Assembly (NCBI GenBank): GCA_038253325.1
Contig: JBBSHE010000024.1
Coordinates: 1-44,157, forward strand
Direction: 5' to 3'
DNA length: 44,157 nucleotides
Source of the DNA: JBBSHE01 sp038253325
GTDB lineage: Bacteria; Actinomycetota; Actinomycetes; Propionibacteriales; Nocardioidaceae
The position numbers and the translations under genes were made by a program. Every line of letters begins with the position of its first letter. The stretch's first letter is position 1. Positions 17,468 through 25,560 of the stretch are shown here, piece after piece. The notes under the pieces were generated by a model. That model worked only from the letters and a program-made list of their open reading frames with translations, made no database searches and was not told the origin of the DNA.

Positions 17468-17845
17468 TCACCTGTCGTCGGCCGGTGCCGCCCGGCCGCT
17501 GGGTGGCTCCTCACTGAGACCGGCCCACAGGGCCCGCCGGATGTCCACCCGCAGCGACGCCGCGTTACCGATGTCACCGCGCAACGGCGTACCCTCCCGG
17601 CGATAGTGCGGCAGCGCGTCGCGTTGATGGCTGTCGGGCAGGCTTCCGTCGGCACGGACCACCCGCCACCACGGAACGGCCGACCCGAACATCGACATCA
17701 CCCGACCGACCTGTCGAGCACCCCCCCGGCCGACATGGTTGGCGATGGCTCCGTAGCTGAGCACCCGACCAGCAGGGATCCGTTCGACGACCGAGAGGAC
17801 CAGCTCGACGTACTTCTCGTGGTCGTCCGCAGGGATCGCCGCCAT
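17468..17845 (-). CDS. alkyltransferase-like protein (MGMT family, no active Cys)
   Basis: A 125-residue protein with the DNA-binding fold of O6-alkylguanine-DNA alkyltransferases (VELVLSVVERIPAGRVLSYG, GGARQVGRVM). The active site PCHRV is PWWRV here (residues 58-62), with Trp 59 in place of the alkyl-accepting Cys. Such alkyltransferase-like proteins bind O6-alkylguanine, flip it out and hand it to nucleotide excision repair. The ATG at 17845 gives the normal length; upstream in-frame sequence to 17953 is low complexity. It lies 27 bases before adnA on the same strand and corresponds to Rv3204 in location. Confidence 0.88.
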   Translation of the reverse strand: MAAIPADDHEKYVELVLSVVERIPAGRVLSYGAIANHVGRGGARQVGRVMSMFGSAVPWWRVVRADGSLPDSHQRDALPHYRREGTPLRGDIGNAASLRVDIRRALWAGLSEEPPSGRAAPADDR

Positions 17846-17968
17846 GGCTCCATCCTCGCGGCTCCATCCTCGCGAAAGGCCGCCGGCTGAGCCGGGGTCC
17901 GTCCGAGTCGCCCCCGGCTGCGCGACGGGTGCCGCGTCCGATCGGCCGGCCACTGTCCGGCCTGGGCG

Positions 17969-19141
17969 TCAGTACGCGGGCTGGCTGGGGTCGATCTGGT
18001 TGACCCAGGCGGCGACGCCACCTCCGACGTGCACCGCGTCGGAAAAGCCGGCCGACTTGGCGATCGCGAGCACCTCGGCCGAACGTCCACCGACCTTGCA
18101 GTAGAAGACGGTCGGCCGCTCGTTGGACAGCTTGCCCAAAGCCTCACCGGTCTGGAACTCGCCCTTGGGGATCAGCACAGAACCAGGGATTGCGTTGATC
18201 TCCCGCTCGTTTGGCTCGCGCACGTCGACCAGCTCGAACTCACGTTCACCGCGCTCGCGCGCCTCGAGCCACTCCTCGAGCTGCTTCACCGAGATCGTCG
18301 AGTCCACGACCGCATCGGCCGCCTCGTCGGTGAGCGCCCCGCAGAAAAGGTCGTAGTCGATCAGCTCGGTCACGGGCTTCCCGTCGGGGTCCTTGCGGAC
18401 GTTCAATGTGTTGTACGACATCTCGAGGGCGTCGTAGATCATCAGCCGGCCGAGCAACGGCTCTCCGATTCCCGTGATGAGCTTGATTGCCTCGGTCACC
18501 ATGATCGAGCCGATCGACGCGCACAGCACGCCGAGCACGCCCCCCTCCGCGCAGGACGGCACCATCCCTGGCGGCGGGGGCTCGGGGTAGAGGTCGCGGT
18601 ACTGCGGGCCGTGCTCGGCCCAGAACACGGAGACCTGGCCCTCGAACCGGAAGATGGAGCCCCACACGTACGGCTTGCCGAGGATGACGGCAGCGTCGTT
18701 GACGAGGTAGCGGGTCGCGAAGTTGTCGGTACCGTCGAGGATCAGGTCGTAGTCCGCGAAGATGTCGAACACGTTGTCGTTGTCGAGCCGGACGTCGTGC
18801 ACGATGACGTCGACGTACGGGTTGACCTCGGCGATCGACTCCTTGGCCGACACTGCCTTGGGTTTGCCGATGTCGCTCTGTCCGTGGATCACCTGGCGCT
18901 GGAGGTTGGACTCGTCCACCTCGTCGTAGTCCACGACACCGAGGGTGCCGACGCCGGCAGCCGCCAGATAGAGCAGGGCCGGGCTGCCGAGGCCGCCGGC
19001 CCCGACCACCAGGACCCTCGCGTTCTTGAGACGCCGCTGCCCTGTCATGCCGACGTCGGGGATGATCAGATGCCGGCTGTATCGGCGGACCTCGTCGACA
19101 CTGAGTTCGGAAGCTGGTTCCACCAGCGCTGGCAGTGACAC
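17969..19141 (-). CDS. moeZ: MoeZ: ThiF-type adenylyltransferase with rhodanese domain
   Basis: A 390-residue protein. The N-terminal E1-like domain has VVGAGGLGSPALLYLAAAG (ATP site), DYDEVDESNLQRQ and DGTDNFATR. The C-terminal rhodanese domain (about residues 285-390) ends with the active loop YCKVGGRSAE. It activates the C-terminus of sulfur-carrier proteins (MoaD or ThiS type) by adenylation and transfers sulfur. GTG at 19141 with GAGGAG nine bases upstream gives a start and length like M. tuberculosis MoeZ (392 residues). It faces the LigD-type gene across 150 bases. Confidence 0.93.
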   Translation of the reverse strand: MSLPALVEPASELSVDEVRRYSRHLIIPDVGMTGQRRLKNARVLVVGAGGLGSPALLYLAAAGVGTLGVVDYDEVDESNLQRQVIHGQSDIGKPKAVSAKESIAEVNPYVDVIVHDVRLDNDNVFDIFADYDLILDGTDNFATRYLVNDAAVILGKPYVWGSIFRFEGQVSVFWAEHGPQYRDLYPEPPPPGMVPSCAEGGVLGVLCASIGSIMVTEAIKLITGIGEPLLGRLMIYDALEMSYNTLNVRKDPDGKPVTELIDYDLFCGALTDEAADAVVDSTISVKQLEEWLEARERGEREFELVDVREPNEREINAIPGSVLIPKGEFQTGEALGKLSNERPTVFYCKVGGRSAEVLAIAKSAGFSDAVHVGGGVAAWVNQIDPSQPAY

Positions 19142-19291
19142 GGCTCGTACTCCTCGGCGACTCTCTCGGGTTGACTTCTCATACAACCCGGCGTACTCCC
19201 GCTATCTTCCCTCGCGGCGCACCGGCTCGCGATCGGCCTCCCCGGGAGCCGTCGCCGGATGTGAGGGTGCGTCGCCGGTACGCTGCCGGGG

Positions 19292-20188
19292 ATGGCTTCC
19301 GACAAGACGACGGTGGACGTCGATGGTGTGCGGTTGGCGCTCAGCAACCTCGGCAAGGTGCTCTATCCCGAAACCGGCTTCACCAAGGGCGAGGTGATCG
19401 ACTACTACGCGAAGGTGGCCGACGTACTTCTGCCGTTGCTCGCCGACCGGCCGCTCACCCGCAAGCGCTGGCCCGACGGGACCGGTTCCCAGCCGTTCTT
19501 CGAGAAGAACGCACCCGCGCACACGCCAGCTTTCGTCCGCACAGTGCACATCGCCAGCCACGGGGAGGGTGTCGACTACCCGGTGGTGGACGGACTGCCG
19601 ACGCTCGTCTGGCTGGCAAACCTGGCCGCCCTAGAGCTGCACACGCCGCAATGGCAGGTGACCAGGGACGGCGAGCCGAAGCCGCCCGACCTGATGGTCT
19701 TCGACCTCGACCCCGGTCCGGGGATGGACATCGTCGACTGCTGCCACGTCGCGCTGGCCGTCCGCGGGACGCTCGACGCCGACGGGCTCGTCGGTTTCCC
19801 GAAGACGTCGGGCAGCAAGGGAGCGCAGATCTACGTCCCGATCGAAAACGACTCGGGCTCCGCGCCGTCGGCGTACGCCAAAAGCCTTGCCGAGGACCTC
19901 GCCAAGGCGTTTCCCGACCTCGTGGTCGCGACCATGGACAAGGCGGTCCGCCGGGGGAAGGTCTTCATCGACTGGAGCCAGAACAACGTCGCGAAGACGA
20001 CGATCGCGGCGTACTCACTCCGCGGATTGGGAAGCCCGACGGTCTCGACGCCGCTGACCTGGGACGAGGTGTCCGAGGCCGACGACGCCGAGCGGCTGCG
20101 CTTCACTGCGACCGACGTCGTCGACCGCTTGGACGCCCATGGCGACCTGCTCGCCGACATGTTCGACCAGGCGCGTCCACTTCCGTGA
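19292..20188 (+). CDS. LigD-type polymerase (stand-alone PolDom/primase-like)
   Basis: A 298-residue archaeo-eukaryotic primase-like polymerase of the kind fused to LigD in non-homologous end joining. Motifs are PLTRKRWPDG, FDLDPGPG (metal-binding Asp pair), TSGSKGAQIYVP and VFIDWSQNN. No ligase or phosphoesterase domain is attached, so it resembles the stand-alone PolD proteins of mycobacteria, which add ribonucleotides or deoxynucleotides at short gaps. It is not part of the corresponding mycobacterial block, and its insertion beside adnAB and the alkyltransferase-like gene is notable. Confidence 0.9.
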   Translation: MASDKTTVDVDGVRLALSNLGKVLYPETGFTKGEVIDYYAKVADVLLPLLADRPLTRKRWPDGTGSQPFFEKNAPAHTPAFVRTVHIASHGEGVDYPVVDGLPTLVWLANLAALELHTPQWQVTRDGEPKPPDLMVFDLDPGPGMDIVDCCHVALAVRGTLDADGLVGFPKTSGSKGAQIYVPIENDSGSAPSAYAKSLAEDLAKAFPDLVVATMDKAVRRGKVFIDWSQNNVAKTTIAAYSLRGLGSPTVSTPLTWDEVSEADDAERLRFTATDVVDRLDAHGDLLADMFDQARPLP

Positions 20189-20225
20189 GGAGATTGGCGA
20201 GAACGAGCACCACTAGGATCGCCGC

Positions 20226-20855
20226 GTGACGAACGTCGACAGCTCGCGCGGCAACCGGATGCCTCGGAACGCTCGCCGTGCCCAGCTGCTCGAGTCCGCT
20301 CGCACGGTGTTCGTCGCGCAGGGCTATCACTCCGCCGCGATGGACGACATCGCTGAGCGAGCCGGCGTCTCGAAACCCGTGCTCTACCAGCACTTTCCGG
20401 GCAAGCTGGACCTCTATCTCGCGCTGCTCGACGCCGCCTGCGACGACGTCGTGCACGCTGTCCGCGCAGCGTTGGCGAGTACGACCGACAACAAGGAACG
20501 GGTCAACGCCACCACCGCGGCGTTCTTCAAATATGTCGCCGACCCGGCCGGCGCCTTCCGGCTCGTCTTCGAGTCCGACCTGACGGCAGAGCCCTCCGTA
20601 CGCGAGCGGGTCGACCGGGTCACCTGGGAATGCACGGATGCGATCACGGCGGTGATCGCAGATGACACCGGACTGCCGCAGGAGGCGTCTCGGTTGCTCG
20701 CGGCCAGCCTTGTAGGTTTGAGCCAGGTCGGAGCGCGGTTCTGGCTGGCGTCAAGGTCGCCGATCGCGCAGACCGAAGCCGCGGAGCTCGCCGCCAGCCT
20801 GGCCTGGCGTGGCATTCGCGGCTTCCCCCGTCACGACCGCCACCTGAAGGACTGA
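20226..20855 (+). CDS. TetR family transcriptional regulator
   Basis: A 209-residue regulator. The N-terminal helix-turn-helix runs from about residues 17 to 62 (RRAQLLESARTVF, AMDDIAERAGVSKPVLYQHF). The C-terminal ligand-binding part has a typical all-helix pattern. Its position beside DUF3107 and moeZ matches Rv3208. GTG at 20226 was chosen as start; ATG at 20259 is an alternative that still leaves the DNA-binding domain intact. No clear operator palindrome was seen in the 37-base gap upstream. Confidence 0.92.
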   Translation: MTNVDSSRGNRMPRNARRAQLLESARTVFVAQGYHSAAMDDIAERAGVSKPVLYQHFPGKLDLYLALLDAACDDVVHAVRAALASTTDNKERVNATTAAFFKYVADPAGAFRLVFESDLTAEPSVRERVDRVTWECTDAITAVIADDTGLPQEASRLLAASLVGLSQVGARFWLASRSPIAQTEAAELAASLAWRGIRGFPRHDRHLKD

Positions 20856-20873
20856 CCAGAGAGGCACCGCACC

Positions 20874-21098
20874 GTGGAGATTCGGATCGGGATTCACAAC
20901 ACCCCGCGGGAGCTGACGCTCGAGTCGTCGCAGTCGGCCGCGGATGTCCAGCAGGCGGTCTCGGCAGCCGTGGCCGATGCAGCCGGCGTCCTCACCTTGG
21001 CCGACGACAAGGGGCGGATCGTGCTCGTGCCGGCGAGCACCTTGGCGTACGTCGAGATCTCCGGTAACGGCCCGCGCAAGGTCGGCTTCGGGATCTGA
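20874..21098 (+). CDS. DUF3107 protein (TB9.4-like)
   Basis: A 74-residue protein of the actinobacterial DUF3107 family, like Rv3208A (TB9.4). It begins MEIRIGIHNTPRELTLES (GTG start at 20874 with GAGAGG upstream) and ends AYVEISGNGPRKVGFGI, both typical of the family. It sits 18 bases after the TetR gene, a conserved pairing. Function is unknown. Confidence 0.92.
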   Translation: MEIRIGIHNTPRELTLESSQSAADVQQAVSAAVADAAGVLTLADDKGRIVLVPASTLAYVEISGNGPRKVGFGI

Positions 21099-21162
21099 CC
21101 ACTCCGACTTGTCGGCGCCTCATCGGGTCAGAGCCCCACCACGTACCGACAACTCTGCGGAT

Positions 21163-21891
21163 TCAGGCTTGCAGGCCGAGCGCCGCCATCCGCTCGGTGT
21201 GGTTCTCGGTGAGCCTGGCGAACATCCGGCCGATCGCCGCCAAGTCCATTCCCGGTCGGTCGACGCCGCCGGCCAGCAGCGCCGTGAGCGGCTCCCGCTC
21301 GGCGGCGACCAGCTGAGCCTGACTGAGTGCCTCCCCCATCAGCCGTCGACCCCACAACGCCAGCCGGCCGGCCTTCTTCGGATCGTCGGCGATTGCCTGC
21401 CGTACCCGCTCGACCGCGAACGCCGAGTGTCCCGTCTCGGCCAGGGTCTCGACGATCAGGGTTCGGGTGTCCGCATCGACGTACGCCGCGACCTGACGGT
21501 AGAAGTCGGCGGCGAGGCTATCGCCGACGTAGGCCTTGATCAGACCCTCGAGCCAGTCTCTCGGCGCCGTGTGCGCATGGAACGAGTCAACGGCCGCGCG
21601 GAACGGATCCATCGCGGCGAACGGGTCGGCGGCCAGGGTCGAGAGCCGGTCGCACAACGTCTGGTAGTGCCCGAACTCTGCGCTCGCCATCGCGGCAAGT
21701 GCTGCCTTGTCCGCCAGCGTCGGTGCCATCTTCGAGTCCTCGGCGAGCCGTTCGAACGCACTCAGCTCGGAGTAGGCCAGCAACGCCAGCAGGTCCACCA
21801 CCGCGGCCCGGTACGCGGGGTCGTCGAACGCGGCGGGGAGCGGGACGTCGGGGACATTCCGGGGCGGCACGTCGGAGTCCGGTTCAGTCAT
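21163..21891 (-). CDS. ferritin-like fold protein
   Basis: A 242-residue, mostly helical protein matching the actinobacterial ferritin-like fold family found at this locus (Rv3210c position). Candidate metal ligands are in YSELSAFERLAE, ASAEFGHYQ (ExxH) and VETLAETGHSAFAVER (ExxH), as in diiron four-helix bundles such as MiaE-like hydroxylases. The substrate is unknown. It converges on DUF3107, leaving 64 bases between stops with a weak inverted repeat (TTGTCGG / CCGACAA), and diverges from the DEAD-box gene. Confidence 0.82.
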   Translation of the reverse strand: MTEPDSDVPPRNVPDVPLPAAFDDPAYRAAVVDLLALLAYSELSAFERLAEDSKMAPTLADKAALAAMASAEFGHYQTLCDRLSTLAADPFAAMDPFRAAVDSFHAHTAPRDWLEGLIKAYVGDSLAADFYRQVAAYVDADTRTLIVETLAETGHSAFAVERVRQAIADDPKKAGRLALWGRRLMGEALSQAQLVAAEREPLTALLAGGVDRPGMDLAAIGRMFARLTENHTERMAALGLQA

Positions 21892-22053
21892 GGGTTAGAG
21901 ATTAGGCCGACCTCGCGCGGTCTTGCGCTCGGACGGCCCGTTCTGCGCCGTCGAACGGTCACGACGAGCACAAGACCGAGCATGGCGGATGCGCCTTGCC
22001 GCAGAGCGGGTGCGATGGCTGGCGCGGATGCGGGGGTTTTGCGCGGCGACCGA

Positions 22054-22059
22054 TAGACT
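22054..22059 (+). promoter_or_regulatory. possible -10 box for the DEAD-box gene
   Basis: TAGACT lies 51 bases before the ATG of the helicase gene in the 219-base divergent gap (21892-22110). I see no good -35 box at the right distance, so this is tentative. The rest of the gap holds no gene. Confidence 0.3.
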
Positions 22060-22110
22060 CAGGTGTGGTGCCGGCGTTCGGGTTGAGCGCGGCACCCTCC
22101 TGCCCGTCAG

Positions 22111-23697
22111 ATGCCGCCACCACGGCCGGCGTACCGAATCGGGCCCGCATATCCCGTCGCGGAGCAATCTCGCGGCGAACGACGAAGCGAGAAGACGCTG
22201 TCCACCTTTGCAGAACTCGGGGCACTGCCCCAGATCGCCGACGCGCTAGCGGCCGTCGGGATCGTCGAAACCTTTCCCATCCAGCAGATGACACTGCCGA
22301 TCGCCCTGCTGGGAACCGACCTGATCGGCCAGGCCCGCACCGGCACCGGCAAGACGCTTGCGTTCTCGGTGCCCTTGCTCCAGCGGATCGTGTCGCCGAC
22401 CGACCCGGAGTACGACCAGGTCGTCGCGCCCGGCAAACCACAGGCGCTGGTGATCGCTCCGACCAGGGAGCTCGCCCTCCAGGTCGCCGGCGACGTGGCA
22501 CTCGCGGGAGCAAACCGCGGCACGCGGTCCGTCACGGTGTACGGCGGGGTGCCGTACGAGCCGCAGCTCGACGCCCTCCAACGTGGCGTCGACATCGTCG
22601 TCGGCACTCCCGGCCGGTTGCTCGACCTTGCCCAGCGCAAGGCACTCGACCTGAGCCACGTCAAGATCCTGGTTCTCGACGAGGCTGACGAGATGCTCGA
22701 CCTGGGGTTCCTGCCGGATGTCGAAAAGTTGATCAAACGCACGCCGGAACTGCGCCAGACCATGTTGTTCTCCGCGACCATGCGCGGCGAGGTCGTCACG
22801 CTTGCCCGGACGTACATGCGGCACCCGGTCAACATCACCGCCGAGTCGACCAGCGAGCAGCGGACCGTGCCGGCGACCGCACAGTTCGTTTATCAGACTC
22901 ACAACCTCGACAAACCTCAGCTGCTCGGCAAGGTCATGCAGGCCGAGGGGCGCGGATCGACGATCGTGTTCACGCCGACCAAGCGGCAGGCACAAAATGT
23001 CGCCGAGGACCTGATCGACCGCGGCTTCCTGGCGGCGCCGTTGCACGGCGACCTGTCACAGCAGTCCCGGGAGAAGGCGATGGAGCGGTTCCGCGACGGA
23101 CGAGTCGAGATCCTGGTCGCCACCGACGTCGCGGCCCGCGGCATCGACGTCGAGGCAGTGACGCATGTGATCAACTACGCGTGCCCCGAAGACGACAAGA
23201 TGTACCTGCACCGGATCGGCCGTACCGGTCGGGCGGGCGCGACCGGGATCGCCGTCACGTTCGTCGACTGGCGCGACGTAACCCGTTGGAAGACGATCAA
23301 CAGAGCACTCGACCTGCCGTACGAGGACATCGCCGAGACGTACTCGACCAGCCCGAACGTGGCCCACGAGCTCGGCATCCCGAGTGAGGCCACCGGTCGG
23401 CTGAAGCCGCCGAGCCCGAGGGATCCTGCGGGTCGGTCCTCCGTAGGCCATGGCCGAGATCGCGGCCGAGAGGGCGGCGCGGAACAGCGCCGGGGACGGG
23501 GGTCGCGACAGGGCGAACGGCGTGAGACCGATCGCCGCGCGGGCCGGGACGGGCGAGCCGAGTCGCGTCCCGACGCCGACTCCGGGCAAGCCGCCACGAC
23601 GAGCGAGGAACGCCAGCCACGATCGCGCGGGTCACGGAACCGCCGGCGGACGCGTGGCGGCCGCCAGGTCGACCGGGTGCGCAACGACGCGTCGTAG
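22111..23697 (+). CDS. DEAD-box RNA helicase (RhlE-like)
   Basis: A 528-residue ATP-dependent RNA helicase. The Q motif region is FAELGALPQIADAL...FPIQQM; motif I is ARTGTGKT, motif Ia PTRELALQ, motif II DEADEML, motif III SAT and motif VI HRIGRTGRAG. After residue about 430 comes a long basic, Arg/Gly-rich, disordered tail that probably binds RNA. It matches Rv3211 (527 residues) in place and size. The first 30 residues before the Q motif are poorly conserved, so the true start could be further in, but no better start codon is seen. Confidence 0.93.
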   Translation: MPPPRPAYRIGPAYPVAEQSRGERRSEKTLSTFAELGALPQIADALAAVGIVETFPIQQMTLPIALLGTDLIGQARTGTGKTLAFSVPLLQRIVSPTDPEYDQVVAPGKPQALVIAPTRELALQVAGDVALAGANRGTRSVTVYGGVPYEPQLDALQRGVDIVVGTPGRLLDLAQRKALDLSHVKILVLDEADEMLDLGFLPDVEKLIKRTPELRQTMLFSATMRGEVVTLARTYMRHPVNITAESTSEQRTVPATAQFVYQTHNLDKPQLLGKVMQAEGRGSTIVFTPTKRQAQNVAEDLIDRGFLAAPLHGDLSQQSREKAMERFRDGRVEILVATDVAARGIDVEAVTHVINYACPEDDKMYLHRIGRTGRAGATGIAVTFVDWRDVTRWKTINRALDLPYEDIAETYSTSPNVAHELGIPSEATGRLKPPSPRDPAGRSSVGHGRDRGREGGAEQRRGRGSRQGERRETDRRAGRDGRAESRPDADSGQAATTSEERQPRSRGSRNRRRTRGGRQVDRVRNDAS

Positions 23698-23701
23698 CGC
23701 G

Positions 23702-24400
23702 TCAGGTAGTGACGACGACGTCAGTGCCGATCGGGGCGAACCTCCACATCGCGCGGGCGTCGGTGATCTGTTGCCGGATGCATCCGGCCGACAGCGGGGT
23801 CCCGAGCTGCGCCGGCGTCTGGGCAAGCGTTCCGTCCTGGTACGCCGGGATGTCGTGGAACCCGATCAGCGCACTCTCGCCGTGCGCGAACGACACCATG
23901 TAGTTCATCGTCTCGCGGTAGTCATAGCTCACGGCGTGACGGTTGCGCTGAAAGACCGTGTAGTCGCCGGGCTGGAGCAGGTCGTTGTCGCCTCCGGACA
24001 CGGGATATGTACGCACCAAGGTGTTGCCGTCGCCGACCAGCCAGACCCGTTGGTCGCTGATGTCGTACACGACGCGGCGTCCGCGGCCGCTACCCTTGGA
24101 AAGGACCGTGCTCTGCTCGACCTGCTTCGCTCCTGGGGTCGACCTCGTCGTGCCCGTGCCCGCCGACTCGGTACCGTCGACCGCGTCCTGTGCCACCACG
24201 ACGTTGCTGTCTGCGGACGGCTCCGGGGTCGGGTGCTGACTGACCTTCGCCGACGGGACCGCGCCGAGCGCCGCGCTCGGGATGATGCCGGTGGCTCCCG
24301 CGACGGCGAGTACGGTGACGAGGACAGCGCCTCCCGCCACAGCGGCGCGAAGCAGCGAGAATTCGGCCCGGTGCCGTGGGCTCGCGCGGCCCTGAGTCAC
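23702..24400 (-). CDS. L,D-transpeptidase (YkuD), membrane anchored
   Basis: A 232-residue cell-wall enzyme. One N-terminal transmembrane segment (about residues 18-45, LLRAAVAGGAVLVTVLAVAG) is followed by a Thr/Ser-rich linker and a YkuD domain. Its catalytic motif is SAGCIRQ with an upstream His in IGFHDIP. It would act outside the membrane to form 3-3 peptidoglycan cross-links or attach substrates to diaminopimelate. GTG at 24400 was chosen because it places the membrane segment near the N-terminus. It converges on the helicase gene, with stops five bases apart. Confidence 0.88.
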   Translation of the reverse strand: MTQGRASPRHRAEFSLLRAAVAGGAVLVTVLAVAGATGIIPSAALGAVPSAKVSQHPTPEPSADSNVVVAQDAVDGTESAGTGTTRSTPGAKQVEQSTVLSKGSGRGRRVVYDISDQRVWLVGDGNTLVRTYPVSGGDNDLLQPGDYTVFQRNRHAVSYDYRETMNYMVSFAHGESALIGFHDIPAYQDGTLAQTPAQLGTPLSAGCIRQQITDARAMWRFAPIGTDVVVTT

Positions 24401-24609
24401 TCGCTCATCGTACGGCGGGATCGCCCGGATCCGGGCGCACCAGACGTCCCGGCGAGTTGCTCGGGCAGCACAACGCGACCATGCGTCGTCGGCCCAACCA
24501 ACGCGGATGCCCAAGCCCGGCACGAGTGTCGGGGACCGGAAGGCGGCAACCGTAAGGACCGCGACACTGAACGGCGTACGCGACGCGAGCGTCCCGTAGG
24601 GTCCAGGCA

Positions 24610-25359
24610 ATGCCTACTGCACTCATCACTGGTGGGACCTCCGGTCTCGGGTACGCCTTCGCGAAGGCACTCGCCTCCGAAGGCAACGACATCGTCCTGG
24701 TCGCTCGCGACGAGCAACGGCTCCGTCGGGTCGCCAGCGCCCTGGCGGCGACGTACGGCGTCACCACGAGCATCGACTCCGCCGACCTCGCCCGACGCGA
24801 GGACGTCGAACGAATCGAGGCGCTGGTCACGGCCGAGCGGGTCGACATCCTCATCAACAACGCCGGCTTCGGGACGGGCGCGTCCTTCCTGGACAACGAC
24901 CTTGCCACCGAGCAACGTTCCCTCGATGTGCTCATCACCGCGGTGCTGCGCCTGACGTACGCGGCCCTGAAGCCGATGGTCGAGCGCGGCTCCGGGGAGG
25001 TCGTCAGCGTCTCGAGCGTGTCCGGGTTTCTGGCACGCGGCACGTACGGGGCCCACAAGGCGTGGGTCATCCGGTTCAGCCGCTCGATGAACGCCCAGTA
25101 CGGTACGCGAGACCTGCGCCTGATGGCAGTGTGCCCGGGGTTCGTCCGGACCGAGTTCCATGCCCGGCTCGGCGCCGACACGCGAAGGATCCCGAACTGG
25201 ATGTGGTTGGACGCCGACCAGACGGTCCGAGAGGCGCTCGGTGACCTGCGCCGCGGCAAGGCAGTGTCGATACCGACCAGGCGCTGGCGCCTCCTGACCC
25301 GGGCCAGCCAGCTGGTCCCAGACCGGCAGATCGCGAAGTTCGCGAAACTCGGACGTTGA
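24610..25359 (+). CDS. short-chain dehydrogenase/reductase
   Basis: A 249-residue classical SDR. The cofactor motif TGGTSGLG is at residues 7-14, NNAG near 88-91, and the catalytic Ser and YxxxK are in VSSVSG and YGAHK (about 138-155). PGFVRTEF follows. ARDEQR after the second strand suggests NADP(H) preference. The substrate is unknown. It is a single gene with its own upstream region, followed by a repeat-rich 201-base gap. Confidence 0.9.
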   Translation: MPTALITGGTSGLGYAFAKALASEGNDIVLVARDEQRLRRVASALAATYGVTTSIDSADLARREDVERIEALVTAERVDILINNAGFGTGASFLDNDLATEQRSLDVLITAVLRLTYAALKPMVERGSGEVVSVSSVSGFLARGTYGAHKAWVIRFSRSMNAQYGTRDLRLMAVCPGFVRTEFHARLGADTRRIPNWMWLDADQTVREALGDLRRGKAVSIPTRRWRLLTRASQLVPDRQIAKFAKLGR

Positions 25360-25391
25360 GCCCGTCAGCCGATTGCCCGGCGTTTCGCCGC

Positions 25392-25469
25392 CCAGCCCGT
25401 CAGGCCCCGACCGTCGGCCAGCCTGTCAGGTCGCGATCGTCGGCCAGCCTGTCAAGTCGCGATCGTTTG
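25392..25469. repeat. 26-bp tandem repeat, three copies
   Basis: A unit of the type CCAGCCTGTCAGGTCGCGAT begins at 25392, 25418 and 25444, a period of exactly 26 bases with a few substitutions. The last unit runs directly into the palindromic element that starts at 25459. No gene is seen in this gap. Confidence 0.8.
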
Positions 25470-25556
25470 CCATGTTGACATGGCAAAGCGACGTGTCTCA
25501 TGGCAGATCCGCCGTGCTAAGCGACCGTTTGCCATGTCAACATGGCGAACGATCGC
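25459..25556. repeat. intergenic palindromic element, copy B (paired palindromes)
   Basis: Two arms, 25459-25492 and 25521-25556, are inverted copies differing at few positions. Each contains a palindrome of its own (TTTGCCATGTTGACATGGCAAA and its near copy). The centre contains CATGGCAGAT. Transcribed, it could form a hairpin of nearly 100 bases or a cruciform. It lies between the convergent SDR and RecB-like genes, so it could terminate both. It shares its core with copies near 5.7 and 42.2 kb. Confidence 0.8.
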
Positions 25557-25560
25557 CTTC

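Noticed and set aside
15797..17890. Long plus-strand open frame (697 codons) opposite adnA
   Set aside because: No domain pattern; fully antisense to clear helicase-nuclease motifs.
21099..21162. Hairpin TTGTCGG / CCGACAA as a terminator between convergent genes
   Set aside because: Short stem with a loop of over 30 bases and no T-run; too weak to list.
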